Shown here in pieces: positions 1 through 10,129 of a stretch of 64,000 nt of DNA. Source of the DNA: Favolaschia claudopus (lineage: Eukaryota; Basidiomycota; Agaricomycetes; Agaricales; Mycenaceae); NCBI GenBank assembly GCA_037176885.1, contig JAWWNJ010000208.1, positions 1 through 64,000 on the forward strand, in the 5' to 3' direction. Within the stretch, counting starts at the first letter, position 1; each line of letters opens with the position of its first letter. The translations under genes and the position numbers were made by a program. Below the pieces are notes generated by a model. The model searched no databases. It saw only the letters and a list, made by a program, of their open reading frames with translations, and was not told the origin of the DNA.

Positions 1-161
1 TGAGGGTGAGTTCTTTATCTATCTACCTACTTGTATTTACTTACTCATTGTGTAGTTATTGCGCCTTCCGCGCATTTTCAGGTATTTAATATACAGTCTT
101 TCATCCCACATTGCGGGAGACTGAGGTTATTGCGCCTTCCGCGCATTTTCAGATTCTGTTA
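1..161 (+). mobile_element. Truncated Ty1/copia LTR (family A)
   Basis: This is identical to the last 161 bp of the 308-bp LTRs at 46128-46435 and 51062-51369. It ends in ATTCTGTTA and is followed by GACTTCGTCC, the same flank that follows the 3' LTR at 51369. The LTR insertion therefore predates the segmental duplication. The rest of the element, or a solo LTR, lies to the left of the window. Confidence 0.95.
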
Positions 162-339
162 GACTTCGTCCCCATAGGTGGAGAAGTCGTGCTTCAGTCC
201 GTGGGGGTTTCACGGAAGTTGCCGGAACTGGCGCTTATTAAATTACGACGCGCACTGGGTGCTTACAAAGCAGGGACCCGTTCATTTGTAAGCATCTGCA
301 TTTCGGCGATGAATGGGGAAGCAAGCTTCCCCATCACTA

Positions 340-743
340 CTATCGTGCCAAATAGGTCTGGATTTTCACAATGGGTCTGGATTTTCGATTTTCCTCTCCT
401 CCCTTTGCACTTTGGGTCTCCGGATTTTTCGGCATTTATTCCGGTACCAATTCCTATGGTGGATCTAAAATTTTGACGATTTCATGCAAGTCCAATGTCA
501 AGAAACATTTGCCGTTTTCTCGAGGTTTTTGATCTGTCCTGTCAATCCATCAAAATACCTTGATGAAAGCCCGTTTTTCTTACTGCCCTCCTTTTGCCGT
601 ATCGCTACGAAACTTGCAGGATCTATAGCCCAATGGCATACAAACAGATTCCGAAAAGTCCGGAGGTCCAAATCGAAAAGGGAGAAGAGAAAAATTGAAA
701 ATCCAGACCCGTTGTGCAAATCCAGACCTATTTGGCACGATAG
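340..743. mobile_element. TA-flanked MITE, family 1, copy 1
   Basis: The element is bounded by CTATCGTGCCAAATAGGTCT and its reverse complement and flanked on both sides by TA. The terminal inverted repeats extend about 45-50 bp. It is 404 bp and non-coding; short ORFs inside it are incidental. TA target duplication and inverted termini fit a Tc1/mariner-type non-autonomous element. A sibling lies at 4034-4439, and both recur in copy B. Confidence 0.9.
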
Positions 744-745
744 TA

Positions 746-2832
746 ATTGCTTCTCCATTATTCTTTAGTTCTACCGCGGCGGATCTACAGATTGCTAGTC
801 TCGGAAACCCAGACCTTTATATGGTGCGCTCGGCCTAACTTATTAGTACATAAACACCAAACAGGAACGAATTTTTTTTAATAAAAGTGCAAGGTGACCG
901 CCATAAACCAGAGGGTTTATGAACGTAAAACAAGAAACAGGAGGCAAGTAAAGAAAGTGTACTCCGAGAGTAAAAGCTGCTGCAGAATAGCTCAAAGAAA
1001 TCGGGACGCTGCGAGTCTGCGACGCAAAACCGGCATAAGATGAACTTAAAGCGGCCCGGGCCGATTTTGAGTACAACGGACTTGCGGGGAGGGAGGTTAA
1101 ATATGGGAGCTGGAAGCGACAAGGTAGTTAAAAAAAAAAAGATCTAGCACCAAATGGGCGACGAGCGTAGCTGAAAACCGCGAACGAAGCAGTTTCAAGT
1201 TGGTTTGAATTCAAAATTCAAGGCAGTTTGCTGAGCGCATGAGCGGGCCGGGTAGCCCGTGACAGAACGTAATCGTTAAACAAATTGATCGGCAGTCTTC
1301 GGACAAGTTGCAAGGAAACAATCAGCTTCAGAAATTATGGGCCTGCTAATGGCTCGAAGATACAGATGTCTTGAATAGATAAATACTACGAGCGTAGGAT
1401 CCCAACCATCAAACCTCGTCAAATTGCGTGAACGCGCCAGAAACACACGATGACTAATTTCAAACGAGTAATTTGATGTTTGTACATGTTAGAAAAAGTG
1501 AACAGAATCCACACATAAGTAGCCAAACCTTAGTCTCGGAAACCCAGACGTTCCTACGTAGTCCTTGTAGGCGTAGAGCAGAGCTGTTTCCTAATCGGTA
1601 ATTACAATGACAGCCTTTGACGTTTGATTGATTTTGAAGGTGATGGGAAAAAGGACGTAAGGACGTCTGGGCCACTTTCCTGGGGCCACCTACCATAACC
1701 CCCCAAACACGCATTCTTTTGCCTTTGGAAGCTGGAAAATCCCGCAAAGTGTAATTCAAGTCTTAGCTAACACCCTACTACATCTGTATGCCCGCAATTG
1801 AGTCAAAATCCGCCATTATGTCGCGTGTATGTTGGGTACTGTATTTAGCTGTATTCAGCGGTCTGTCCAAGGGCTGTGGAGAGTGCTTGTGGAGGCCAGG
1901 GTGACAGTCACCACCCTCCGGAGGCATGGCCATGTATATGTCGGCGACCCCGAGCGAAAGGCGGTAAAGTGCGGGGGTGTCGGCTCGGGAGTTATGGTAG
2001 GTGCTCCAAGGAAAGTGGCCCAGACGTTCCTGGCAACTCTTGGAAATTCACCCGTAAACCTCGTGAAATTCATGGAGTTCAAGTTGCCTCGAACACGGTA
2101 CATGGTTCTGGTCACCAGTACTGGTTGTGTTCCTAATACAGTAATATAGTCAATTTACATGTACATACTTTGAATACCGTAACTTAGTAATCGTTAGTAA
2201 AGACTTGTTGTACTTGTTCAGTAAGTACTTCCGTGCAAAAGAGAAAAGACTAATACTTGTATGTTGACACTAGTCAAAGCGAGGGGTACGTAGTAGATTT
2301 TTCATGCAGTTTTCACGTATTTTTCAAGTGACTTTCGGGAGTATTGGAAAAAAATCCAACACAGTGAAAGAGTTTTCATTGGAATATGAGTTGGATATCA
2401 TTCCCAAACCATGTGAATTAACACCATGGAATGTCCCACTCACATAGTTGGACCCAGTGAAAATATCTCCGTGAAATTCACAACTCCATAGTGGAATTCA
2501 CAGAGTTTTCCGGTGAATTTCCCATTGAAACCTTGTGAACCAACTATGGGAAAGTCAGGGTGTTATGCGACCACAGTGTGCTGCCTTCGAGGAATTTGAC
2601 TTCTTGCGATGAGGAACATCGAGGGAAACGGCTATTTTTGCGGGCGTTTCACGGTGGGCTTGAGATTGTTGGAATTCTGAGGCTGTGACGCACCTCCTCG
2701 CGAACTCTCTAGAATATTCTTTTGACTCACATTTACAGAACCTAGTAGAATTAGCTAAGATACCTACTGTAGTATAAATACCAGACTGAATCTACAGTGT
2801 AGGGCATCTGTTTGCCCTAACACACATTTTAT
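746..2832. other. No recognised gene
   Basis: I see no convincing coding region here. Notable features are an imperfect inverted repeat (about 1650-1710 against 1985-2040), two copies of GTCTCGGAAACCCAGAC (about 798 and 1532), a stretch near 2470-2560 rich in short repeats around GTGAAATTCAC, and a TATA-like GTATAAATA near 2771. All of this recurs in copy B. Confidence 0.5.
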
Positions 2833-3609
2833 CTAACCGTAGTGTGATTGCAAACCTATTTCATTGTTCTTGATCTCGGCATACTTACCGGCAAAAATCC
2901 AACAGAGATATGGAAATCGGGATGAGAGCATGAGCCAAGAGTTTGAAGAGTAGGTTGGATGCGCGTTGAACGAATTAATTGAAACGTTCGAAATCGACGA
3001 CCTTGAGGTATGGATATCGCGGGCATATTGAGGGATTAGTTTGAAAAGCTCTGCGAGGCGCGTTTTTGGTGATTGCAAACATCGCAGATATTGATACAAT
3101 AGTTCAGCGGCAGCAATTGACTAGTATTAACGAAAGCGCAATTGTGTGTTGATATTGGAGGAACGATTCTTGAATCCGCTTGAGGCACGTCTCCCAGAAG
3201 CCCGCAAAAAATCACTGGGATCGGGGTAGAGATGGTGGCAGAGGTGAAGAGGTCCAGGGTAACACAGGAAGCGGCGTAGTTTTGCTTTGCTGCGCATGTA
3301 TTGCTGTAGAATAAAGCTGTAAAGATTTCTGCCAGACATACCCAAATTAAATGCAGTATTTAAATTGCAGAAGGCTGAGTGCCAGAAGCGCAGCAAACTG
3401 TTGTTCAGCTGCGATAGGAGATGGAATCCAGGGTTCCCAAATCGGTGCAGTTCTGCATTGGAAGCAGTGGCGGGGACCATGTCAGTTAATTGGAATGAGT
3501 TCAAAGTTATCAACTTATCAGAGTCCATTTCTGTCAACACTGTGTCTTCAGCCAGGGCCAATCCAAGCTGGGCAAGTAGCAATTTAGGGTATCCAAGGAG
3601 TCTCAGCAC
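2833..3609 (-). other. Possible unidentified gene or relic (minus strand)
   Basis: Two adjacent minus-strand frames lie here: 3127-3609 (160 codons, with a Leu-rich N-terminus) and 2833-3099 (88 codons). A good donor-like GTAAGTATG lies on the minus strand near 2885-2893. I recognise no domain. The two copy-B differences I read in these frames both change an amino acid, which gives no sign of constraint. It may be a relic coding region of an old element or of a host gene; the coding call is weak. Confidence 0.2.
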
Positions 3610-3752
3610 GTAGCTTTACTGAGTATCGAAGCTCGAGGGCCGGGTGCCTCAAGTGCGACTAAAGAATTAAATTACAGTGACTTGAATTTGTGCGATATCT
3701 ATGATTAAATATTAGATTTCTACGATTTCAAAGTCATTCCTGGCAAATATTA

Positions 3753-3879
3753 GGCTCCATTCGGTTGTCGTGTCTTAGCGTCACTTAGCGTCACTTTGGA
3801 GCACTTGGGAAAAATTCCACGCCAAATTTTTGGTGAGAAATACTCTTAAGTGACGTCAAGTGCTCCGAGATGACGCATA
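3753..3879. mobile_element. GGCTCCATTCGG MITE, 3'-truncated copy
   Basis: It begins GGCTCCATTCGGTTG, preceded by TTA, and matches in inverted orientation the intact 138-bp copy at 35510-35647. The far terminus is lost (homology stops near 3879). The preceding TTA here and the TGA pair at the intact copy suggest a 3-bp target duplication of PIF/Harbinger type; that assignment is inference. Confidence 0.75.
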
Positions 3880-4033
3880 TCCACCTGCCTGACCCCAAAC
3901 ATCCGCACAGCCGTTAGGAAAGACCTGCAACTCGAGTCTCCTGTCGGCGTGATATGACAGACATTAGCTGGAATCTTAGCGAGTCCCGATTAGGCCATTT
4001 TCTGACGTAATAAAGATACCGCGGTATTATCTA

Positions 4034-4439
4034 CTATCATGCCAAATAGGTCTGGATTTTCACAATGGGTCTGGATTTTCGATTTTTCTCTCCTCCCTTT
4101 GCACTTTGGGTCTCCGGATTTTTCGGCATTTATTCCGGTACCAATTCACTATGAGTAGAGCTAAAATCCTCACGATTTTATGCAAGTCCAATGTCAAGAA
4201 ACGTTCGCCGTTTTCTCGAGGTTTTTGATCTGTCCTGTCAATCCATCAAAATACCTTGATGAAAGCCCGTTTTTCTTACTGCCTTCCTTTGGCCGTATCG
4301 CTACGAAACTTGCAGGATCTATAGCCCAATAGCATACAAACAGATTCCGAAAAGTCCGGAGGTCCAGATCGAAAAGGGAGAAGAGAAAAATTGAAAATCC
4401 AGACCTGTTGTGCAAATCCAGACCTATTTGGCACGATAG
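4034..4439. mobile_element. TA-flanked MITE, family 1, copy 2
   Basis: It has the same termini and length as 340-743 (left end CTATCATGCC, right end GGCACGATAG) and is flanked by TA on both sides. It differs from copy 1 at scattered positions, so the two are independent insertions and not a local duplication. Confidence 0.9.
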
Positions 4440-4934
4440 TACCCACAGCACAAGTATCTAGATTAAATTAGGCTAAATCATGACGCACTATACTCATCTT
4501 GTCTTGACTCGACGCTGGACATTAATTTCGCTGCCTGCGTTTCACTTTCGGCTGATATTTCGCCACTTATAAACTTAAGGGTACTAAGGGAATGAAAGTT
4601 TGAGGAGTAACAGTATCAAATATTTGAGATGGAACGGGAAGGAAGGGGAAGAGGGACTTGACTTGAAGTTCTATTATATGCCGTACCTGGCCAGTAGTGA
4701 GGCTATGCGGCAGTACAAGAGGGGAGGTTAAGGTTACATGATCACTGGTAGGTTACGGGACGATTATGGTAAACAGAAAGGAAATGGAAAATTGGTATCT
4801 TGTAAGGAAAATGGTATGATGAGGAGAGACATGAACGTGTGAATGGGGAACCTGTGTGTGTAGGAGAGTGAGGTACTATAATGGGGTTGCGTGAATCAGA
4901 AACAAAGACAACGAAAGGGAGAGAGAGAGAATAT

Positions 4935-5112
4935 TTAATGAGCGTGTTGTTGAATGAACGGAAGGGGATGAATCGAAGACTTATCCAACGACTCATGCAG
5001 GTCCTTCATTCGCCCCGCGAGCGTCACTAGCAACTCCTTGCGCTTAGGACACGAATACGAATCAGCGCGATGCTTGCCGCCACAGTTTAGGCATGCGACG
5101 GGCCCCGAACAC
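4935..5112 (-). pseudogene. Retroelement gag/ORF1 zinc-knuckle remnant (minus)
   Basis: Reading down from 5093, the frame gives CLNCGGKHRADSYSC followed by PKRKELLVTLAGRMKDL and a stop at 4935-4937 (53 codons from the first Cys). The pattern C-x2-C-x3-H-x6-C is a gag-type zinc knuckle like those in fungal LINE ORF1 or gag proteins. Only this C-terminal piece is readable. A diverged second copy of the same peptide is encoded on the plus strand at 5331-5486. Confidence 0.6.
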
Positions 5113-5559
5113 GGGAAGAGGGAGACATAGGGTGGGTATGAATCAAGGATGAAGAATACAGAAGAATAAAAGAGAGCGGAGAGGATTAACGAGGGGATTG
5201 TATGTACGGGAGAGGGTGGACCGACGACTTATCTAAAGCCTGGTGAAGGTCCTTCCTTCATGCGCTCCGCCAGAGTCACCGCCAACTCTTTCCGACGCGG
5301 GCAGGTATACGAATCCGTGGCCCTGTGGAATGCCTCAATTGTGGTGGAAAGCACCGCGCGGATTCGTATACCTGCCCGCGTCGGAAAGAGTTGGCGGTAA
5401 CTCTGGCGGAGCGCATGAAGGACCTTCACCAGGCTTTAGATAAGTCGTCGGTCCACCCTCTCCCGTACATACAATCCCCTCGTTAATCCTCTCCGCTCTC
5501 TTTTATTCTTCTGTATTCTTCATCCTTGATTCATACCCACCCTATGTCTCCCTCTTCCC
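5113..5559. repeat. Long near-perfect palindrome (about 200-bp arms, about 40-bp spacer)
   Basis: The arms 5113-5317 and about 5359-5559 are reverse complements with one 4-bp indel and about one substitution. The spacer, about 5318-5358, holds the start of the plus-strand zinc knuckle. The arms are more alike than the coding copies at 4935-5112 and 5331-5486, implying a recent inverted duplication or gene conversion. The identical structure is at 56323-56769. Confidence 0.92.
5331..5486 (+). pseudogene. Retroelement gag/ORF1 zinc-knuckle remnant (plus)
   Basis: 51 codons starting CLNCGGKHRADSYTC and ending in TAA at 5484-5486. It is the same C-x2-C-x3-H-x6-C knuckle and basic/amphipathic tail as the minus-strand remnant at 4935-5112. 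A (TCAAA)n tract lies about 280 bp downstream, resembling the simple-repeat tails of fungal LINEs. No reverse transcriptase remains. Confidence 0.6.
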
Positions 5560-5761
5560 CTTCCTTCCCGTTCCATCTCAAATATTTGATACTGTTACTC
5601 CTCAAACTTTCATTCCCTTGCGCGATACTTAACCTTCTTTTCCTCTCTCGTTATAGTCTATATTACCGTTTCCAAACTACCTACTATATGAAATCCCCCG
5701 CCGACCCTTACCGTACTGCTGCATAGCTCTTCCGTAGCCAGGTACAGCATATATTAGAACT

Positions 5762-5786
5762 TCAAATCAAATCAAATCAAATCAAA
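5762..5786 (+). repeat. (TCAAA)n tract
   Basis: Four to five TCAAA units follow the gag remnant. This may be the 3' tail of a non-LTR element; the link is inference from position. Confidence 0.7.
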
Positions 5787-5794
5787 AATTGTGC

Positions 5795-6175
5795 CCCACG
5801 GGTATGAATTCTCCCAATGGGTCTGAATTCTTGATATTCCTGCTTCCCCGTCGACCCTTTGGCCTCCGGAATTTTCGGGATGAGTTCCTATGATTCTTTT
5901 CTATGGGTTTGCAGAGTTCTATTGGGATACAGAGAGGGTGAGGTGTTGAGGAAAGGGTACCGATTCATCAAGGTAGATTGATGCGGTGATGATTGAGATC
6001 AAAATACTCGCCAACTCGGTAATTACTTTTGGACCAATTCCCTTCCTCGTAGCTCAAGTGCTTTGGGTATCTGGCAGAGAATTAGTGAAAGAATAAATCC
6101 CGAAAAAATCCGGGGGCAAACGATGGACGGGGGAGCAGGAAATATCGGAAATTCAGACCCATTCATCAGGAAAAA
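5795..6175. repeat. Diverged inverted-repeat element (MITE-like)
   Basis: About 5815-5855 and 6128-6166 are imperfect reverse complements sharing AATGGGTCTGAATT. The motif resembles the subterminal AATGGGTCTGGATT of the family 1 MITEs, so this looks like an older relative. No clear target duplication. Confidence 0.45.
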
Positions 6176-6458
6176 AACCGCAGACTATTAAGCCGTATAT
6201 AGTCGTGATAGCTCTCATAGTCCTGTAGCTTGACCCCCAAAATATAGCGCGTCATAGCTGTCAGCAAGAAATCTGTAGGACGGTGTAGTTGCCATAGCTC
6301 CGTGCTCAAGATATATATCATCGTAGCTCGGTAGCGCCATAGGCTATGTATTCATGTATAGTGAGATAATTTACAACTCAGATTTCAAGATGGGCACAGA
6401 AAAGAGCGAAAAGATAAATAATTTATTGTACCGTACATACGAATACTTGTATCTAGAT

Positions 6459-7018
6459 TCAAGCCATGCCCTCGTCATCGAACTCCCCGTCCTCATACTC
6501 TTGCATTGCGTCCTCGAAAGTCTTGTCGGTGAACACAGGAGCGGTGACAGTGGTGAGGGGCTGCGCTCCGGAATGGAATCTGAGAGCAGAAAAATTGAAT
6601 GATGAGAAGGAGGGATTATAAAGAAGAGATAACACACCGTCCGACTGATGCGAGACGCCTCAAAATCTTGTCCATCAGCTGATACTTGTCAGTACCAGCT
6701 GCGTACAGCTCCAGGGCGTTGATATGAGCTTCATACACCTTGCGGTATTCGTTGGCGGTGAACGGAACATCAGTCCGTATACCGGTGATGTGTTCGTCGA
6801 TGTTGTTCTCGATCTGAGAAAAATAGATGTCAGTCAATAAACAATGATAGCTAAATGCGACGTACCACGGTCAAAACCAGCGTCAGCGCCCGCAAGGGAA
6901 GAGGACTGAAGAACTCTGGGTGCTTTGGTCCTTCGTCGCGCTGGTTGGCAAACCACATGGCGTTGACAACGGCTTGAATGATGGGATGGTGGTATAGCGT
7001 AATCCTTGTTGGCGTAGT
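6459..7018 (-). pseudogene. 5'-truncated DUF6532-type gene (3' end, two introns)
   Basis: The minus-strand exons 7018-6866, 6813-6638 and 6579-6459 join in frame through introns of 52 bp (GTACGT..CAG) and 58 bp (GTGTGT..CAG). The peptide includes HHPIIQAVVNAMWFANQRDE, FFSPLPLRALTLVLTV, IENNIDEHITG, FTANEYRKVYEAH and an acidic C-terminus ending DDEGMA. This matches the C-terminal part of the basidiomycete DUF6532 family (function unknown). The frame is closed by TAA at 7021, just before an inverted repeat and the gag at 7081, so the 5' half is missing. Intact splice signals and the absence of frameshifts indicate recent truncation. The family call is from memory of its conserved YxHPxIQ..WF..DEG pattern. 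Confidence 0.6.
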
Positions 7019-7030
7019 TTACGCAGGGCA

Positions 7031-7118
7031 CCCCCAAAGTGCCGCCACTGCCGCAGTACTGCCGCCAATGACCGCCGAGAGTGTTGGTAAAAGTGCCGCC
7101 TCCATGGCGGCACTTTTG
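7031..7118. repeat. Short GC-rich inverted repeat
   Basis: CAAAGTGCCGCC near 7035 pairs with GGCGGCACTTTTG near 7106, and AAAAGTGCCGCC also forms a tight local hairpin at about 7089-7117. It lies at the junction between the DUF6532 fragment and the gag ORF and may be a tiny MITE or the scar of one. Confidence 0.5.
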
Positions 7119-8022
7119 TCACAATGTCATTCTCAAGCCTATCCCTCCAAAGGAATACGATGGCTCACCGGATGCCATTGCATTCCATCGATTCGTCAAG
7201 GAAGGATCGAATTATGTTCAATTCGGAAAAGTTCCAACCGACCAACGAGTGTTTTACTTGTCGTACTACTTGACGGCTCGTGCACTTGAATTCTACAACA
7301 GTAAAGTTGAGAATGACGAGCATGTTTGGACTTTGAGTGAATTCTTCTGGGGTTTATTCAATTTTTGTTTTCCTGTGAACTTCCGCGAGAAGCAACGCAC
7401 TCGATTGCGTTCTTGCCTTCAAGGCACTAAGTCAGTGTTGATTCACAAGGCCGAATGGGAGCGGATATACAATACCATTGGTCTTAAAGCCAACCAGGAG
7501 AAGGTCGTAATGTTCTGGCGGAGCCTCAACGCCGACATACGCAAGGAAATGTTCCGGGACAAACTCGATCCGGAAACCTCCTCTTGGGCTGAAGTCACTG
7601 CTGGTGCTGAGAGCGCTGAAATTATCGTCAAGGTTGACGACGATAACGATGAAATTGATATGGCTGAATCGAGTAAGACTCAATTCAGACCCGATGAACC
7701 CAAATTGGAAACAGATGTGAACGAGAAACGTCGTACCGGAGGGCGCGTTATCTCGGTTTCCAGTGCTGAACCCGAACCTCCCAAGTCGAAATCTCGTGAC
7801 AACGGCAGCCATTTGTCTGCCAAGAAGCGGAGTGAATACCTTGCAGCTGGTTTATGCTTTAACTGTGGTGTACAGGGTCACCTTTCTCGTAACTGTCCTG
7901 AACTCAACACGATGGTTTCGAAAGGAGGGCCTCCTGGTTTTGCATCCCACGCGGTTGATTTCGCGCTGAACGATGATCGCGATGCTCTGTTGGAGAGCAC
8001 GGAAGTTCTTGAACACTTCTAA
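7081..8022 (+). CDS. Ty3/gypsy-type Gag (orphan)
   Basis: 313 codons. The homologous part starts about 18 residues in (IPPKEYDGSPDAIAFHRFV), so the listed ATG is not a trustworthy start and the true N-terminus is probably lost. The retrotransposon gag core (about residues 20-160) includes YYLTARALEFY and EFFWGLFNFCFP. An acidic linker follows, then a CCHC knuckle CFNCGVQGHLSRNCP near residues 258-272. A TAA ends the ORF at 8022; no protease, RT or integrase follows, and LTR-like sequence begins about 190 bp downstream. It is therefore a pol-deleted, non-autonomous element. The ORF is unbroken, and identical in both duplicated copies as far as I can read. Confidence 0.8.
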   Translation: MLVKVPPPWRHFCHNVILKPIPPKEYDGSPDAIAFHRFVKEGSNYVQFGKVPTDQRVFYLSYYLTARALEFYNSKVENDEHVWTLSEFFWGLFNFCFPVNFREKQRTRLRSCLQGTKSVLIHKAEWERIYNTIGLKANQEKVVMFWRSLNADIRKEMFRDKLDPETSSWAEVTAGAESAEIIVKVDDDNDEIDMAESSKTQFRPDEPKLETDVNEKRRTGGRVISVSSAEPEPPKSKSRDNGSHLSAKKRSEYLAAGLCFNCGVQGHLSRNCPELNTMVSKGGPPGFASHAVDFALNDDRDALLESTEVLEHF

Positions 8023-8207
8023 ATTCGCACAATCTCCTCCCTCGACATCGAAATGGTCGTCGAGGAGGGCGAGGATACCCAAATGGTTTGATTTTGATTT
8101 TTCGAAGACCATTTCGAAGACCATTTCGAACGTTGAATTAATTTTGAACAAGATTTATTGATTTTTGTATGAAGATTGAGCTCGTCGTGGTCGACGATCT
8201 GGAGGGC

Positions 8208-8450
8208 GGATGTGACGGATCGGCGTTCGCATCCGCTCACGGCGAGATCTGCCCGTTTCGTCCCCATGACTCCATGTACACAGCCTTGATTTTCCTGTAT
8301 AAGTAGTTTAGTTCTTGTCGTAGTAGCTTTTCCCTTGGTCAATCTAAGACTTACACCAGTTCTTTTGTTTGATCCACTTGTGCCGGAACTCGACTCGCCT
8401 TCGCTTCCGTCACAATTGATCAACAATTGTGAGTGGTCGGGTGGTTGACT
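8208..8450 (+). mobile_element. Possible LTR after the orphan gag
   Basis: A purine-rich run (GGAGGGCGGA) precedes TGTGACGGATCGGCG, and a TATA-like TGTATAAGTAG sits about 110 bp in, as in an LTR promoter. The end point is not fixed because no second copy of this LTR is present. Low certainty. Confidence 0.3.
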
Positions 8451-8602
8451 TCTTCCAAGATATGTTCTATCTTTGCAGTACAGATTCCCAAAAGAAGCAG
8501 GCTTTGTGAACATGGCTTCAACTTGACCCTCGCCGCGGCCTTTTTCGAGTTCTCAAATTTGTCATAGGACCCGTTTTCCTCAGGGTATCGCAGCCTACAC
8601 AA

Positions 8603-8920
8603 GCATCCGTCTCGATCTGTGTCATTGCTTCGTCTCGGCTTGCTGAAGAATATACAATTGAAGGTTCTACACCCAATCCTGTACGTCTATCTCTTTTCCC
8701 CTTCCAACTATCTCAACTTGATATCTCCTCAAAGGCGACAGATGATCCGAGAACTCCTAGCCGTGCTCATGATCACCGTGTATCCAACGAACTGGCATCG
8801 CGTCTTGCTCAAAATACAGCGATGGCTAGCCCTAGTCCACGGCAGCGCGACCGTCGTTCTTACGCACATAAGATAGAGAGCGTGGGATCCCCGCACCCTT
8901 ATGTCAGCATCACACTGTGA
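8603..8920 (+). pseudogene. Unidentified coding fragment, possibly gag N-terminus
   Basis: A frame with no ATG at its start runs to TGA at 8918-8920. It encodes a hydrophilic peptide containing SRLAEEYTIEGSTPNPVRLS and SNELASRLAQNTAMASPSP. Composition and position downstream of the LTR-like stretch suggest the start of another gag. I cannot name it. Confidence 0.3.
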
Positions 8921-9121
8921 CATTGTCACGCTCGACGTCGAGGGCTTATAGCACGATGCCAAGGTCCAGATTGGGAATTTTGCCCAATACAAGTCTTAGA
9001 TAGAGGTTCAATGAAGGGTTCCTATTGGGCAGACTTGCCAAAATGTCCCTTGGTCTCTTGCTATATGATCCATAAAGAAATTGCGACCACTTTTTTTTCT
9101 CAGTGTTTCTATGTGGTTTTC

Positions 9122-10082
9122 TATGACGTTCCAGGCGTTGCAAAAATCAAACCACGAAAGAAAATTGAGGCGCAGAAAAAAAAAATTAGGAAAGTCTCGG
9201 GATGAGCTCAGGACTGCAGCAGCATAGTATGGGTGCCTCAAGGAGGTCCGGCGCCACCGGAATCGACACAATTCGCAGCGGAATGCATCCATCGGGGCGG
9301 AACACCCGATTTGATCAGGTCGGGAATCACCGACACAGCTTCGGATTTACCGGCCGTAACGCTTCACTTTGCGTGCGAGTTGAACTACTCAGCTTGTTCA
9401 GTTGCGAAGTACGAACTGTAATCTATAGTATGGACATATGATGTGCATTGCCTCTCAATCTCAGTGACTTTTGCTCCGTGTCCATCGACAATATCATTAT
9501 TACTTAGCATGATACCATCAGCTGTCACATCACGAGGTCTGTGACATAACGCGACAAAAATTGACCACGTTGGACATTCCAGGACAAAATCTGCTTTCAA
9601 CGTTGAATGCTCCGAGAGCTAGCGTGTTCTCAGTCAGATATAGAGTAGCAATGGCCCCACTCCCATTGCAAAACAGCAGACAAAATGAACAATGAAAATA
9701 TCCAGAAAAACTCCAAAGTGAGCTGTGTGATCTTGCTGAGCATCCCTATAGGGCTTTTGCTATCAGCAACTAATAGTACCTGGGAGCCTCAGGTCTATAC
9801 ACTCGACGTTGTAGGGCTACGAGGCGGCAAGGATGTGAGTCGGTGCCAGGTCCGCTAAATCCGAAGCTGTGTCGGTGATTCCCGACCTGATCAAATCGGG
9901 TGTTCCGCCCCGATGGATGCATTCCGCTGCGAATTGTGTCGATTCCGGTGGCGCGGGACCTCCTGTAGACACCCATACTATGCTGCTGCAGTCCTGAGCT
10001 CATCCTGAGACTTTCCTAATTTTTTTTTCTGCGCCTCAATTTTTTTTCGTGGTTTAATTTTTGCAACGCCTGGAACGTCATA
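9122..10082. mobile_element. Foldback element with about 230-bp inverted repeats
   Basis: It starts TATGACGTTCCAGGCG and ends with the reverse complement; the arms (about 9122-9352 and 9853-10082) are highly similar. GTTTTC flanks both sides (9116-9121 and 10083-10088), a probable 6-bp target duplication. About 500 bp of internal sequence has no convincing ORF. It is non-autonomous, superfamily unknown. The same element is at 61111-62071. Confidence 0.85.
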
Positions 10083-10129
10083 GTTTTCTCACCAAACGCT
10101 CTCATTTTTTCGTTCTTTTTTCTTCCCCA

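Larger units (their letters stand above)
4586..5619. repeat. Outer inverted repeat around a palindrome
   Basis: 4586-4656 and 5549-5619 are perfect 71-bp reverse complements. They enclose the larger palindrome at 5113-5559. The arrangement suggests two head-to-head copies of one retroelement fragment with partial internal deletion. Confidence 0.85.
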
